Source: Armatimonadetes bacterium UBA1398
GTDB taxonomy: Bacteria; Armatimonadota; Zipacnadia; UBA1398
DNA length: 60,082 nucleotides
Assembly (NCBI GenBank): GCA_002305165.1
Contig: DBQI01000064.1
Coordinates: 256-60,337 of the forward strand
Direction of reading: 5' to 3'
Shown piece after piece: positions 24,630 to 33,753 of this stretch (position 1 is its first letter; each line of letters begins with the position of its first letter). The position numbers and the translations under genes are program-made. The notes beneath the pieces were generated by a model that worked only from the letters and a program-made list of their open reading frames with translations, had not been told where the DNA came from and made no database searches.

Positions 24630-25855
24630 CCGGAGCACGCCACCTTGCGCACTGCTCCGACGATGTCGTCGGCTTCACGCTCCGTGTAGAACTCGTTCAT
24701 GCCGATCATGATGAGATGCTGCAGGGCGTCCTCGGCGTTCGGGCAGTCGCCAGGGGTGTACTGGACGTTGCGGCCCGCGTGGGGACAGGTCCAGGGGCAG
24801 CCCGTCGGGCCGTAGGCGCGGCGCTCCAGAACGGGCGAGTAGAGAAGGTGCATGGGCCGGCCGACGTACCCGTGGCTCGCGGGGATGCCCTCCGCGGCCA
24901 GCGCTGAGGCGAACTCGACCGGAGAGAGCCCACCCACGCCGTCGTCGACATACAGGCCGTAGAACCAGTAGGTGTTGCGGTCGCCCTGCGCCGGGACAGG
25001 GGCATGAACCCCTGGAATGCCCTCCAGGCCGCGGCCGATGGCGTCGCCAATGCGGACGCGGGCGGCGACGCGGTCGTCGAGCTTACGGAGTTGGGCGAGG
25101 GCTACGGCGGCGGTGAGCTCGTTCATGCGGTAGTTCAGGCCCATCACCGGGTAGGCGCGAAGGGCCGGACCGCGGACCCAGCCCTTGTCCATACACAGGC
25201 GCATGCGCTCACCGAGGTCATCGTCATCGGTGACACAGACGCCTCCCTCACCCGTGGCGAGCTGCTTACTCTGCTGTAGGGAGAAGCATCCGATCCTCCC
25301 CATCGTGCCAACGTAGCGTCCGCGGTACATCGCCCGATGGGCTTGGGCGCAGTCCTCGATGAGGGGGACGCCGCTCGCGGAAGCTAGGCGCAGTAGCGGC
25401 TCCAGGTCGGCGGGGACGCCCGCCACGTGCACGGGCACGATGGCCCGTGTGCGGTCCGATAGGCGCGCCGCGACGCCCTCGGCATCCATGCAGAGCCGGC
25501 GCGGCGCGGTATCGGCGGGAAGGGGGATCGCGTTCTGGGCGACCACGGGGATCAGCCCCCCGGCATCCGTGACCGGCGCCACGATGACCTCGTCGCCAGG
25601 CTCAAGCTCGAGGGCCATGAGGGCCACGTGGATCGCCGCAGTACCCGACGTGCACGCGATCGCGTGCTTGACGCCATAGAGCCGCGCGAATTCCTCCTCA
25701 AACTCCCGCACCTTGCGGCCATCGAATCTGAAGAGGCTTCCTTGGTCGATCACCTGGCGTAGTTCCGCCAGGTCGTCCTCGCCGTAGAGGCCGCCGCGGC
25801 CAGGGAAGGGAGTCTCCCGAAGGGGCCGGCCTCCGTGGATCGCTAGCTCACTCAT
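24626..25855 (-). CDS. DegT/DnrJ/EryC1-type PLP aminotransferase
   Basis: A 409-residue aminotransferase-fold enzyme, usually forming amino sugars or aminocyclitols (AHBA-synthase-like proteins belong here). The PLP lysine is Lys197 in LQQSKQLATGEGG, with the family's TSGTAAIHVAL phosphate loop at 69-79 and LIEDCAQAH at 165-173. ATG at 25855 is behind GAGGG and makes an 8-nt overlap with the previous gene; the earlier frame opening would lie inside it. It is the middle of three overlapping genes. The C-terminal CPWTCPHAG segment adds cysteines not usual in sugar aminotransferases. Confidence 0.88.
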   Translation of the reverse strand: MSELAIHGGRPLRETPFPGRGGLYGEDDLAELRQVIDQGSLFRFDGRKVREFEEEFARLYGVKHAIACTSGTAAIHVALMALELEPGDEVIVAPVTDAGGLIPVVAQNAIPLPADTAPRRLCMDAEGVAARLSDRTRAIVPVHVAGVPADLEPLLRLASASGVPLIEDCAQAHRAMYRGRYVGTMGRIGCFSLQQSKQLATGEGGVCVTDDDDLGERMRLCMDKGWVRGPALRAYPVMGLNYRMNELTAAVALAQLRKLDDRVAARVRIGDAIGRGLEGIPGVHAPVPAQGDRNTYWFYGLYVDDGVGGLSPVEFASALAAEGIPASHGYVGRPMHLLYSPVLERRAYGPTGCPWTCPHAGRNVQYTPGDCPNAEDALQHLIMIGMNEFYTEREADDIVGAVRKVACSG

Positions 25856-27143
25856 CGTTTCCCTCATTTCGCAATCGGAGCTGCACCACTCGTGCAGCCC
25901 AGGCATCGAGGGGCACCGCCATCGCGCCCCCGGGCGCGCCGGCAAGGAACTCCCCGGTCTCGATGTCCATGCCGTCCGCTTCTCCCAGGCCGCGACAGGT
26001 CGCGACCATCGGCTCATCCGTCAAGTTGGCGACGAGCAGGTAGTCGTCGTACCGCGCCTGCTTCACAGCGGCCACAACTCCGCGCTCTTCGACCCACGCG
26101 CGGAGGGGCGCGTACGGGGCGAGCAGTAGAGGCGCCAGCATGTTCAGGCGCGGCAGACAGTTCCCGAGGGCCGCCCCGAGGCCCGATGGACTCAGCCCGT
26201 TCGACTGGAAGACCACCCCCCGAGCGCCCGCGATGGCGCATCCGAGGGCCAGGGCTCCCAGCCGGTCGCCCGGCAAGACCTGGGGCGAGGGCAGTAGAGC
26301 CCAGTGGGGCCGCCTGCGGGGATCCTGTCTAATCTGCGCCACGAGGTCCTCCACCGCCTCGAGAGGCCCGGCGCCGTCGAGTTCGTGAAGGACGATGTCG
26401 CCCTCGTGCTCGCCGCGCGCGGTGCGGCAGAGGATGGGATGGTACGGCTCGGCGCCCGCAAGCGCCGCTGCGGTCCCGTCCGGGCTCACCAGCCATGCCC
26501 CAATGGCGCCCGACGAGGCGTTGCCCTGAAGTTGGGCGGCATCCTTGGAGGCCGGTACCACAGCCAGCACCCGAGGATCCCATATACGGTCGGTCTCAAG
26601 GCCCACCATATCGTCGGCGATAACCAAGCCGAACCCGGCATCCGCCAGCGAGCCCACGCGCTCCGGGAGCGGCCCCGCATACCCGATGGCGAAGATGGGA
26701 ACCCCTTGCGCGAGCAATGCGCCGCGATCATCCAGAGTGACCTCGTGGGCTGCTCTTGGCATCACGTTCACCGAGGCGCTCCCCTCGGCGATGACGGTCT
26801 CTCCGTCGAGGGCCCACGCGTGGAGCTCGATCAGGCCCGGCTCGTACTGCCTGAGGATGAAGGGCAGGTGGTAGTCCCCCGAGGCAGCCCCGTGGAGGGT
26901 CTTGCGGGGCCCCTGGATGGCGCCGGGTCCGGTCACGGCTCCCACGAGGGTCACCGCCGCCACCCCGTCCGGCAGGGTGAGCCGCACACGGAAACTCCCC
27001 TCCAGGGTCATCATGGTGGCATATAGGGTTGAGCGGTAGCGGGGCGAGGCAGCGGAGCACTCCAGGTTGGCCTCCTGGGCCCCTGCGGCGCACCCGAGGA
27101 GTACCGTAACGAGTACAATGCAGCGGCGGACATAACGGTACAT
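25848..27143 (-). CDS. Secreted hypothetical protein, hydrolase-like (431 aa)
   Basis: A 431-residue exported protein: MYRYVRRC start, hydrophobic core and cleavage near GAQE (about residue 23), then a beta-sandwich of about 110 residues. A region of about 220 residues with alternating hydrophobic strands and Gly-rich turns (IFAIGYAG, GVVFQSNG) looks like a degenerate TIM barrel, and a short C-terminal sandwich ends the protein. No catalytic acid pair can be assigned with confidence. It is the first gene of the overlapping trio and is divergent from the membrane protein at 27427. Confidence 0.6.
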   Translation of the reverse strand: MYRYVRRCIVLVTVLLGCAAGAQEANLECSAASPRYRSTLYATMMTLEGSFRVRLTLPDGVAAVTLVGAVTGPGAIQGPRKTLHGAASGDYHLPFILRQYEPGLIELHAWALDGETVIAEGSASVNVMPRAAHEVTLDDRGALLAQGVPIFAIGYAGPLPERVGSLADAGFGLVIADDMVGLETDRIWDPRVLAVVPASKDAAQLQGNASSGAIGAWLVSPDGTAAALAGAEPYHPILCRTARGEHEGDIVLHELDGAGPLEAVEDLVAQIRQDPRRRPHWALLPSPQVLPGDRLGALALGCAIAGARGVVFQSNGLSPSGLGAALGNCLPRLNMLAPLLLAPYAPLRAWVEERGVVAAVKQARYDDYLLVANLTDEPMVATCRGLGEADGMDIETGEFLAGAPGGAMAVPLDAWAARVVQLRLRNEGNDE

Positions 27144-27426
27144 GGCTACAGCATTCCCAGCCCGGCCCATGCCACCTCCCCGCGCTCCGGTGGCGGTCGG
27201 AAGGGAACCGTTGCATAGGCCGAGGATCTACAGCCGGCGCGACGCCATCGGCCACGAGCCGTCTGGAGACCCGGCCGGTCCAGGAGGGACCATCTGCGGC
27301 ATGTGGGAACATCCGAGACTGTCGGGAGTTGCGCCGCAGCGGGGCTGGAGGCAGGCCGCCGGCACACGGGAGGCGGAGTTGAAGCGATCCGAGCGTAGCC
27401 GTCCAATCGGGAGGACTCGGCGGGGA

Positions 27427-29595
27427 ATGCGCGGCACGGCCTACTGGGCCTTAGCCGTCGCTCTCGTGGCGGCGGGTCCGGCTCTCTGCCAGGTCCGAGT
27501 GGGCGACGTCCTCTTCGGCCATGAGGGCCACTACCGCGAGATGCACTCAACCCAGGTGGTTGTGGAACTCATCAATGAGGGCCAGACGGGCATCCAGGGC
27601 ACGGCCTTCGTGGAGATCCCCGGTGAGAGTGGAGCGCCCTACCGCTTCACGCAGCGCGTCGAGATGCCGGCTCAGTCCCACAAGCGGGTCAACCTGTACC
27701 CCTACATCGGATCGACCATGATGCTCGACTCCCTCTCTGTGGGGTTCGAGCCGGATCGGGGAAGCCGCTCCGAGACGGCAGTGCCTGCGGAGGCAGAGCC
27801 CCTGACAGATCTGCTGGTACTCGTCTGCAACGAATCGACGCCGCCCTTCAACTTCATCCGGGCAATCGACACCACGACATGGATGTCGGCGCCAGGAGGT
27901 GGGACCGGGGTGTCCGGCGTCCCGGGCGGGGGCTCCTACAGCAAGGCCGACGTATACGTCTGCTGGACCACGACCTCGGACCTGCCCGACTCCTGGAAGG
28001 GCCTCGATGACGTCGATCTGCTCATCATGGCCGACTTCTCTCCCGAAGCCCTGAGCCCCGCCCAGCAGGACGCCATCCTCCAGTGGGTCTCCACAGGAGG
28101 CCGGCTGCTCATCACGGGCGGCGAGGACTACCGCCGGGTGTCCGAGTCGTTCCTGGCGCCTTATCTCCCCGTCAACGTAACGGGCGCTCGCACCTTCGCC
28201 GAGGGGCTGCCCCGTCTCACGACCAAGTTCGGCGGCACTATGGAGGCGGCTCCGACCGTCGTGACGGATGGTAGGCCGGTGCGGGGGTTCATCTGGGCTA
28301 GCCAGGATGGCACCCCCTTGCTTTCCTCATCCACCTTGGGCACGGGGATGCTCTGGCAGGCCGCCTTCAGCTTCGGCCGCAGGCCCGTGCTCCATTGGGA
28401 CGGCGCTGATGACGTCATCTCCTTCATCCTCAAGCGCGGCCGTCAGTACCAGCCCGGCCTGGTTGGGCACCACTCCGATGCGGAGGCGGCGTCGGCGCTG
28501 TCGACGCAGACCGGGCCTACCCCCCCCTCGTTCCAGATCATCAGCCTCTTCCTGCTGCTGTACATCGTCTGCCTCGTGCCGGTGAACTACTTGGTGCTCA
28601 GGAAGCTCGATCGCCGGGAGCTGGCGTGGGTGACTACCCCGGCCATCGTCGTGGTCTTCTCGGTCGCCGCCTATGCCCTGGGGTTCGTACTGAAGGGCAA
28701 TGCAGTGCAGCTCGGGGCCGCCGGGCTCTTCGAGATCCAGGCGACCACGGGCGCGGGCCATGCCCAGGGCTACTACGCCCTCTTCAGCCCCAGGAAGCAC
28801 TCCTACGACATCTCCTTCGGCGCCGAGAGAGTGGTGGCAAGGGTGCCCCGGGTGCGTGGCAGCGGGTGGGCTGGTGGCTTCACCGAGGAGGCGCGACTCG
28901 ACACGCCGTTCCAGGTTGCCTCGGGTGAGCGGGACCAGATCGAGGACCTCACGGTGCAGATGTGGGACCAGAAGGTCTTCACGGCTCGGGGACCGGTGAT
29001 CCTCGAGGCGGGTATGCCCGGTGATCTCCGGGTGGATGGCCAGCAATGCCTGGGCGGAACCCTCACAAACCAACTCGGCTTCGACCTCCAGGGCTGCGTC
29101 ATCGCCTTCCGTGACCAGACCACCTCCCTCGGCGACATCCCCAACGGGCAACCCGTCAACGTCTCGATGGGACCCGCTCGGCAGAGATTCGGGCATGAGC
29201 CTGAGGCCAAGATCCCCGGCTGGGTGGACAGCGGTGGCGGCCTCTCGCACGCCTACGGCATCTCGGTCATGGCCATGCCGATTGCGGACCCCACCCTCGC
29301 CAACGTCTACTCGGTCCTGGTGGGACAGTTGCCGTCTGGAGGAGGCGGCGGCATCAGCATGTATCCCTCGCCAGGCATCGCCCCTCCCCAGCGGGGGCCT
29401 CGAACGCCGGAGACCCTGCGACGAGCCATCGCCCAGGGCTTCCTCCACGACAACGTCTACACACTCCGCGACGATGAAGCGCTGCTGTTCGGCTGGTGCG
29501 ACCATGACCCCTTGGGCGCCGACATTGGCGCTCTGGGAGTGAACCGCGAGGTGCTTTCGATCGCCGTGGTGCACATACCCGTTGTCACGGAGTAG
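27427..29595 (+). CDS. Membrane protein with GATase-like extracytoplasmic domain
   Basis: A 722-residue protein. A signal peptide (MRGTAYWALAVALVAAGPALC) is followed by a beta-sandwich, then an alpha-beta domain of the class I glutamine-amidotransferase-like type (VDLLIMADFS, STGGRLLITGGEDY). Two transmembrane helices lie near 375-395 (FLLLYIVCLVPVNYLVL) and 403-425, and a large C-terminal beta-rich domain closes it. The plan resembles membrane proteins found beside von Willebrand-domain/MoxR genes, none of which are here. ATG at 27427 is preferred because the longer frame adds 95 residues without a signal. The 283-nt gap upstream is a divergent promoter region. Confidence 0.65.
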   Translation: MRGTAYWALAVALVAAGPALCQVRVGDVLFGHEGHYREMHSTQVVVELINEGQTGIQGTAFVEIPGESGAPYRFTQRVEMPAQSHKRVNLYPYIGSTMMLDSLSVGFEPDRGSRSETAVPAEAEPLTDLLVLVCNESTPPFNFIRAIDTTTWMSAPGGGTGVSGVPGGGSYSKADVYVCWTTTSDLPDSWKGLDDVDLLIMADFSPEALSPAQQDAILQWVSTGGRLLITGGEDYRRVSESFLAPYLPVNVTGARTFAEGLPRLTTKFGGTMEAAPTVVTDGRPVRGFIWASQDGTPLLSSSTLGTGMLWQAAFSFGRRPVLHWDGADDVISFILKRGRQYQPGLVGHHSDAEAASALSTQTGPTPPSFQIISLFLLLYIVCLVPVNYLVLRKLDRRELAWVTTPAIVVVFSVAAYALGFVLKGNAVQLGAAGLFEIQATTGAGHAQGYYALFSPRKHSYDISFGAERVVARVPRVRGSGWAGGFTEEARLDTPFQVASGERDQIEDLTVQMWDQKVFTARGPVILEAGMPGDLRVDGQQCLGGTLTNQLGFDLQGCVIAFRDQTTSLGDIPNGQPVNVSMGPARQRFGHEPEAKIPGWVDSGGGLSHAYGISVMAMPIADPTLANVYSVLVGQLPSGGGGGISMYPSPGIAPPQRGPRTPETLRRAIAQGFLHDNVYTLRDDEALLFGWCDHDPLGADIGALGVNREVLSIAVVHIPVVTE

Positions 29596-29669
29596 GCGCC
29601 TCGCGAGGGACGGCGAAGAGACATCCGGCTCCGCGAGAGCCCTAACACCTTCGAATGAGGATGGGTCCT

Positions 29670-30638
29670 ATGTCACGAGTGGTGTGCCTGGGCGAGGCCC
29701 TTATCGACTTCGTCTCGGACGTGAGCGGCGTAGACCTGATGGATGCGCCAGGATTCCGAAAGGCGCCGGGCGGGGCGCCCGCGAACGTCGCCGTGGGGGT
29801 GGCCAAGCTAGGGACATCGGCCGCCTTCCTGGGCAAGGTCGGGGACGATCCCTTCGGCCGGTTCCTCGCGCGCAGCTTCGGCGAGGCGGGCGTTGACACA
29901 TCCCACATGCTGTTCGACACGAAGGCGCGCACGGGCTTGGCCTTCGTCTCCCTCGCGCCCGACGGCGAGCGGGACTTCTGCTTCTTCCGAAACCCCAGCG
30001 CCGATATGCTCCTCACGCCGGAAGAGCTGCCAGTGGATCTCCTGCGCGGCTGCAAGGTTTTCCACTACGGCTCCATCACCCTCATCCAGGACCCTTCACG
30101 GGCGGCGACCCTCCGAGCCATCGAAGTCGCCAAGGAGGCCGGGGCGATCATCTCCTACGACCCGAACCTGCGACTGCCGCTGTGGCCCTCGGCCGATGCC
30201 GCGCGAGAGGGCATGTTGTCGGGATTGCCCTACGCTGACTTCGTGAAGGTCTCGGAAGAGGAGTTGGAGTTCCTCTTCGGCTCCGACGATGTGCCCGATG
30301 GCATCGGGAAGCTCCACGACATGGGCATCGCCCTAATCGCCGTTACGGCCGGCGCCAACGGCTGCACCCTCTCCGACGGGGAGAGGCAGGTCAGTCACAC
30401 GGGGTTCCGCGTGAACGCGAAGGACACCACGGGAGCGGGCGACGGCTTCGTGGCCGCCGTCCTGCGTCACCTCGTCGAGGCCGATAGGGGCACTCCCCTG
30501 AAGGCTCTGCCGAAAGACGAGATCGAGGCTCTCGCCCGGTACGCGAACGCCGTGGGCGCCATCACGACGACGCAGAAGGGCGCCATCCCCGCGCTGCCCA
30601 CTGCCGAAGCTGTCCAGGACTTCCTGAATACTCACTAG
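29670..30638 (+). CDS. PfkB-family sugar kinase (fructokinase-like)
   Basis: A 322-residue ribokinase-fold kinase. It begins with the substrate-binding GEALIDFV, has the first signature as GGAPANVAVGVAKLG, and the C-terminal signature DTTGAGDGF with the catalytic base Asp258. The closest familiar subgroup is bacterial fructokinase, with ATP as donor. ATG at 29670 gives the standard N terminus and is 9 nt after AGGA; ATGs at 29655 and 29661 have no better site. It starts 74 nt after the membrane protein and precedes the URO-D gene by 32 nt. Fructose from the GH32 enzyme is a plausible substrate. Confidence 0.87.
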   Translation: MSRVVCLGEALIDFVSDVSGVDLMDAPGFRKAPGGAPANVAVGVAKLGTSAAFLGKVGDDPFGRFLARSFGEAGVDTSHMLFDTKARTGLAFVSLAPDGERDFCFFRNPSADMLLTPEELPVDLLRGCKVFHYGSITLIQDPSRAATLRAIEVAKEAGAIISYDPNLRLPLWPSADAAREGMLSGLPYADFVKVSEEELEFLFGSDDVPDGIGKLHDMGIALIAVTAGANGCTLSDGERQVSHTGFRVNAKDTTGAGDGFVAAVLRHLVEADRGTPLKALPKDEIEALARYANAVGAITTTQKGAIPALPTAEAVQDFLNTH

Positions 30639-30670
30639 GCCGCCCGGCCTTGAAAGCTGAGGAGATGACC

Positions 30671-31741
30671 ATGGCCGACGCCATGACGAGCCATGAGCGC
30701 TACCTTCGCGTGTTCCGCCACCAAGAGCCCGACCGGCTGCCCATGCGGGATGTGTTCTGGGGCTCCACCATCGAACGCTGGCGGGGCGAGGGACTGCCCG
30801 AGGGCGTTGACCCCGAGACCTACTTCGGCTTCGACCTGCTGGCAGGCATGGTCACCGACAATAGTCCCCGCTTCCCCGCCCGGGTGGTGGAGGAGACGGA
30901 CGCCTACACCATCTACACGACGCCGTGGGGCGTCACCCAACGCACCTGGAAGCATCGGGCCTCCGTGCCCGAGTTTCTGGAGTTCCACGTGGTCGATCGG
31001 GACTCGTGGGCCGAGGCGAAGGAGCGCATGACGCCCTCCGAGGACCGGGTGGACTGGGCGAATCTTGAGAAGCACTGGGAATCATGGCGGGCCCAGGGCC
31101 GCTGGATCATCGCCGGGGCGTGGTTCGGCTTCGATGTGCTCCACAGCTGGTTCGTGGGCACCGAGCGCGTCATGATGGCGATCGTGGAGGACCCCGAATG
31201 GGTCAAGGACATGATCGACACCATGCTCGAGCTCGACATGGCACTCCTCACCATGATCTGGGATAGAGGCTACCACTTCGACTGCGTGCAGTGGCCGGAC
31301 GACCTCGGCTATGTGAACGGGCCGCTCATCTCACCGCGGAGCTACCGCAACGTAGTGAAGCCGGCCCACAAGCGGATGTGCGACTGGTGTCATGACCGTG
31401 GGGTGTATGCCTGGCTCCACTCGTGCGGTGGCGTCATGCCCCTGATCCCCGACTTGATCGAGGCTGGTATCGATGCCCTCCAGCCGCTGGAGCAGAAGGC
31501 GGGGATGGACGTCTTCACTCTGAAGCGCGAGTTCGGCCACGACCTGGTGTTCGAGGGTGGCATCGATGTCCGCAAGATGACGAAGCCGGCGGAGATCGAG
31601 GAAGAGGTCCGCGCCAAGCTCGCCGTGCTCATGCCCGGCGGCGGCTACTGCTACCACTCGGACCACTCGATACCCGATGACGTGAGCTTCCGGGACTACT
31701 GCCGTGTGATCGAGCTCGTCAAAGAGCACGGGCGCTACTGA
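30671..31741 (+). CDS. Uroporphyrinogen-decarboxylase-family protein (methyltransferase-like subgroup)
   Basis: A 356-residue URO-D fold barrel. It lacks the heme-enzyme N-terminal Arg motif (FMRQAGR) and instead has YLRVFRHQEPDRLPM, as in corrinoid-dependent methyltransferases and their uncharacterised relatives. LHSCGG (His-x-Cys) and a later Cys (GGGYCYHSDHSIP) form the likely zinc site of MtaA/MtbA-type enzymes. Function is therefore probably methyl or small-group transfer rather than heme synthesis; no corrinoid protein is encoded nearby. ATG at 30671 has GGAG 6 nt upstream. It follows the PfkB gene in one unit. Confidence 0.82.
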   Translation: MADAMTSHERYLRVFRHQEPDRLPMRDVFWGSTIERWRGEGLPEGVDPETYFGFDLLAGMVTDNSPRFPARVVEETDAYTIYTTPWGVTQRTWKHRASVPEFLEFHVVDRDSWAEAKERMTPSEDRVDWANLEKHWESWRAQGRWIIAGAWFGFDVLHSWFVGTERVMMAIVEDPEWVKDMIDTMLELDMALLTMIWDRGYHFDCVQWPDDLGYVNGPLISPRSYRNVVKPAHKRMCDWCHDRGVYAWLHSCGGVMPLIPDLIEAGIDALQPLEQKAGMDVFTLKREFGHDLVFEGGIDVRKMTKPAEIEEEVRAKLAVLMPGGGYCYHSDHSIPDDVSFRDYCRVIELVKEHGRY

Positions 31742-31822
31742 GTTCCCTCGGCAGCTCGGCAGGCCACACCCAGCTTCGCAGGCTAGTACGCAGACCCCAA
31801 AACGGGCCCCCGTGCCGTCTCT

Positions 31823-33037
31823 CTACTGAGGGAGTCGCGCCATTAGCGCGTCCGCGATGGTCCTTCCCCATGCCCGACATCCGGCAAGAGCCTCGGCATC
31901 GGGGACGTACTGCACTTTGAGCTCCTCGACCACCAGGTCGACCTTCATCTTCTCCAAGGCCTCCTGAACGTGGCTGCTGCCCTGACCCGCCCAGCCGTAG
32001 GAGCCGAATGCGCCGCCAACGAGGTTCTTGGGGGTGAGCCCCGTGAGGTAGGCCAACACGTCGGCCACGGTCGGATAAAGGGTCTTGTTGAGGGTGGGGG
32101 AGCCGACGACGAGGGCGCCCGCCGTCAGCACCTCGGTGGCCACGTCGCTCCGATGGCTGCCGCTGAGCGGCATCAGCAGGGGGTGCGCGCCTCCGGCGGA
32201 CAGGCCTTCCCCGATCGCTCGCGCCATCATGTCCGTGCTGCCCCACATCGTGTCATAGACCACGACGGCCTTGCGCGTAGGCGCCTGCTCCGACCACTCG
32301 CCGTACTTGCCCGTCACCCACTCCCGGTGCTCAGGCTGCCGCCACAGGGGGCCATGGTCGGTCGCGAGGAGGTCGACCTTCAGGTCTAGGCCTGCGAGCG
32401 AAGAGAGGGCCTTGACGACCACGGGAGCGTAGGGAAGCACGATGTTGGCGAAATACTTAGCCGTCTCATACTCCACGATGTCCCAGGGCAGCTCGTCCAC
32501 GTACCGCTCCGTGGAGGCGAGGTGCATGCCAAAGGCATCCTGGGAGAAGAGCACAGCATCCCCCCCGAAGTAGGTCACCATGCTCTCTGGCCAGTGGAGC
32601 ATCTTCGTCTCCACGAAAGTCAGCTCCGCGTCTCCGAGGCTGAGAGTCTCGCCGTTGCTGACGGGCGTCACCTGGAGGGCGCCATGGAAGTGCTGATCCA
32701 GGGCGGATACGGCGGCCTTGGAGGCGATGAGCTTCTCGGGACGTATCCGCTCGACCGCCTGCGTCAGGCAACCCGAGTGATCCATCTCAGCGTGGTTGGA
32801 GACGATGTAGTCGATATCCGACGGATCCATGACCGAGGCAACGCGGGAGAGCATCTCGTCCCCGAAGCCTGCCTTCACCGTATCAATGAGCGCCGTCTTC
32901 TCTCCGACCACCAGATAGGCGTTATAGGTGGTGCCTCGGCTCGTGAGATAGCCGTGGAAGTTACGGAGGCTCCAATCGATGGCCCCCACCCAGTAGACCC
33001 TATCCGTGAGCTTCATCGCTTCGAACGCCTGCGCCAT
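31823..33037 (-). CDS. Flavodiiron protein (O2/NO reductase)
   Basis: A 404-residue A-type flavodiiron protein: a metallo-beta-lactamase-like diiron domain (residues 1-250) joined to a C-terminal flavodoxin domain (about 255-400). Diiron ligands are intact: His82, Glu84, Asp86 and His87 (HAEMDHSG), His in MLHWPESM, Asp in LFSQDAFG and His in LATDHGP. The FMN loop reads YDTMWGSTDMMA. It reduces O2 to water (or NO to N2O), fed by rubredoxin or another carrier not encoded here. GAGGAGG precedes the ATG. It is the last gene of the defence block. Confidence 0.93.
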   Translation of the reverse strand: MAQAFEAMKLTDRVYWVGAIDWSLRNFHGYLTSRGTTYNAYLVVGEKTALIDTVKAGFGDEMLSRVASVMDPSDIDYIVSNHAEMDHSGCLTQAVERIRPEKLIASKAAVSALDQHFHGALQVTPVSNGETLSLGDAELTFVETKMLHWPESMVTYFGGDAVLFSQDAFGMHLASTERYVDELPWDIVEYETAKYFANIVLPYAPVVVKALSSLAGLDLKVDLLATDHGPLWRQPEHREWVTGKYGEWSEQAPTRKAVVVYDTMWGSTDMMARAIGEGLSAGGAHPLLMPLSGSHRSDVATEVLTAGALVVGSPTLNKTLYPTVADVLAYLTGLTPKNLVGGAFGSYGWAGQGSSHVQEALEKMKVDLVVEELKVQYVPDAEALAGCRAWGRTIADALMARLPQ

Positions 33038-33118
33038 GGTGCGGCCTCCTCAGCAGGTCAGGGCGAGGTCTCGCCCCTCTCGGTTCGAGGCCCCGCCCAC
33101 ATCGGGTTCGCACGTGTT

Positions 33119-33616
33119 CTACTTGTTGGTTAGCTGGTTCAGCTCGCGGCTGAGGACAGTGATGTGCCACATCTCTTCCTTGATGATGCTGGTCACCTTG
33201 TCCTTGCCCAATCCCTCGGGCACCGCGTCCCTGATGCCTTGGTAGAAGACCACCGAGTCCTTCTCCATGCCGAGGGCGATGCGGAGGATGTCCTCTATCG
33301 TCTCGGCGCCGGCGAGGACCTTCTCAGGGTCCAGGTCCACATCGAAGACTCTGCTGTCTGCCATAGCCTGAAGGTACTGCACGGCTTGGGAGTCCGGATC
33401 GAACACGGTGGCGGTCTTCTCCTGGGCGCCGAGCTGTGCCCGCATCGCCGCGAAGGTCGCCTCATGCTCCACTTCCATCGCCGCGAGCTTGCGCAGCATG
33501 GACTGGTGCTCCGTGTCGGTGGTGTGGCTCGCCGCGGCCTGATAGAACCTGTGTCCGTTCTGCTCTATGCGCTCGGCCATCAGAAGCACTTCGTTCGCGT
33601 TGAAGTCGATACCCAA
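33119..33616 (-). CDS. Ferritin-like diiron protein (rubrerythrin-type, no rubredoxin domain)
   Basis: A 165-residue four-helix protein with metal-ligand helices: ERIEQNGHRFY, MEVEHEATF, GMEKDSVVFYQ and KEEMWHITV, the last with the Glu-x-x-His pair. It has no rubredoxin domain, so an external donor would be needed. Role: peroxide reduction or iron handling in an oxygen-sensitive cell. TTG at 33616 with GAGGGG at good spacing is preferred to ATG at 33679, which overlaps a TATAAT and has no ribosome site. It lies between peroxiredoxin and flavodiiron genes. Confidence 0.82.
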   Translation of the reverse strand: MGIDFNANEVLLMAERIEQNGHRFYQAAASHTTDTEHQSMLRKLAAMEVEHEATFAAMRAQLGAQEKTATVFDPDSQAVQYLQAMADSRVFDVDLDPEKVLAGAETIEDILRIALGMEKDSVVFYQGIRDAVPEGLGKDKVTSIIKEEMWHITVLSRELNQLTNK

Positions 33617-33677
33617 TGAGGACCCCTCTTCCCGGTCGCTAGTCGTCGTGTGTTCCGATACGCCAGTCACGACGCCC

Positions 33678-33683
33678 ATTATA
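33678..33683 (-). promoter_or_regulatory. -10 box candidate upstream of ferritin-like gene
   Basis: TATAAT on the minus strand, 61 nt before the chosen TTG start. No recognisable -35 hexamer at 16-18 nt, so this is a weak promoter call; it also argues against translation starting at 33679. Confidence 0.3.
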
Positions 33684-33753
33684 GCCTAGGCAGTGCAGGG
33701 CAGGGGATGCCGGCGGAGGCGCGTGTGCGCCCCGCCGGCGCTCCTTCCAACGG

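Noticed and set aside
27142..27426. 95-residue N-terminal extension of the membrane protein
   Set aside because: It is Pro/Arg-rich, lies before a proper signal peptide at 27427, and fills what is probably a divergent promoter region.
33617..33679. N-terminal extension of the ferritin-like protein from ATG at 33679
   Set aside because: No ribosome site, overlap with a TATAAT and no homology in the added residues; TTG at 33616 is better.
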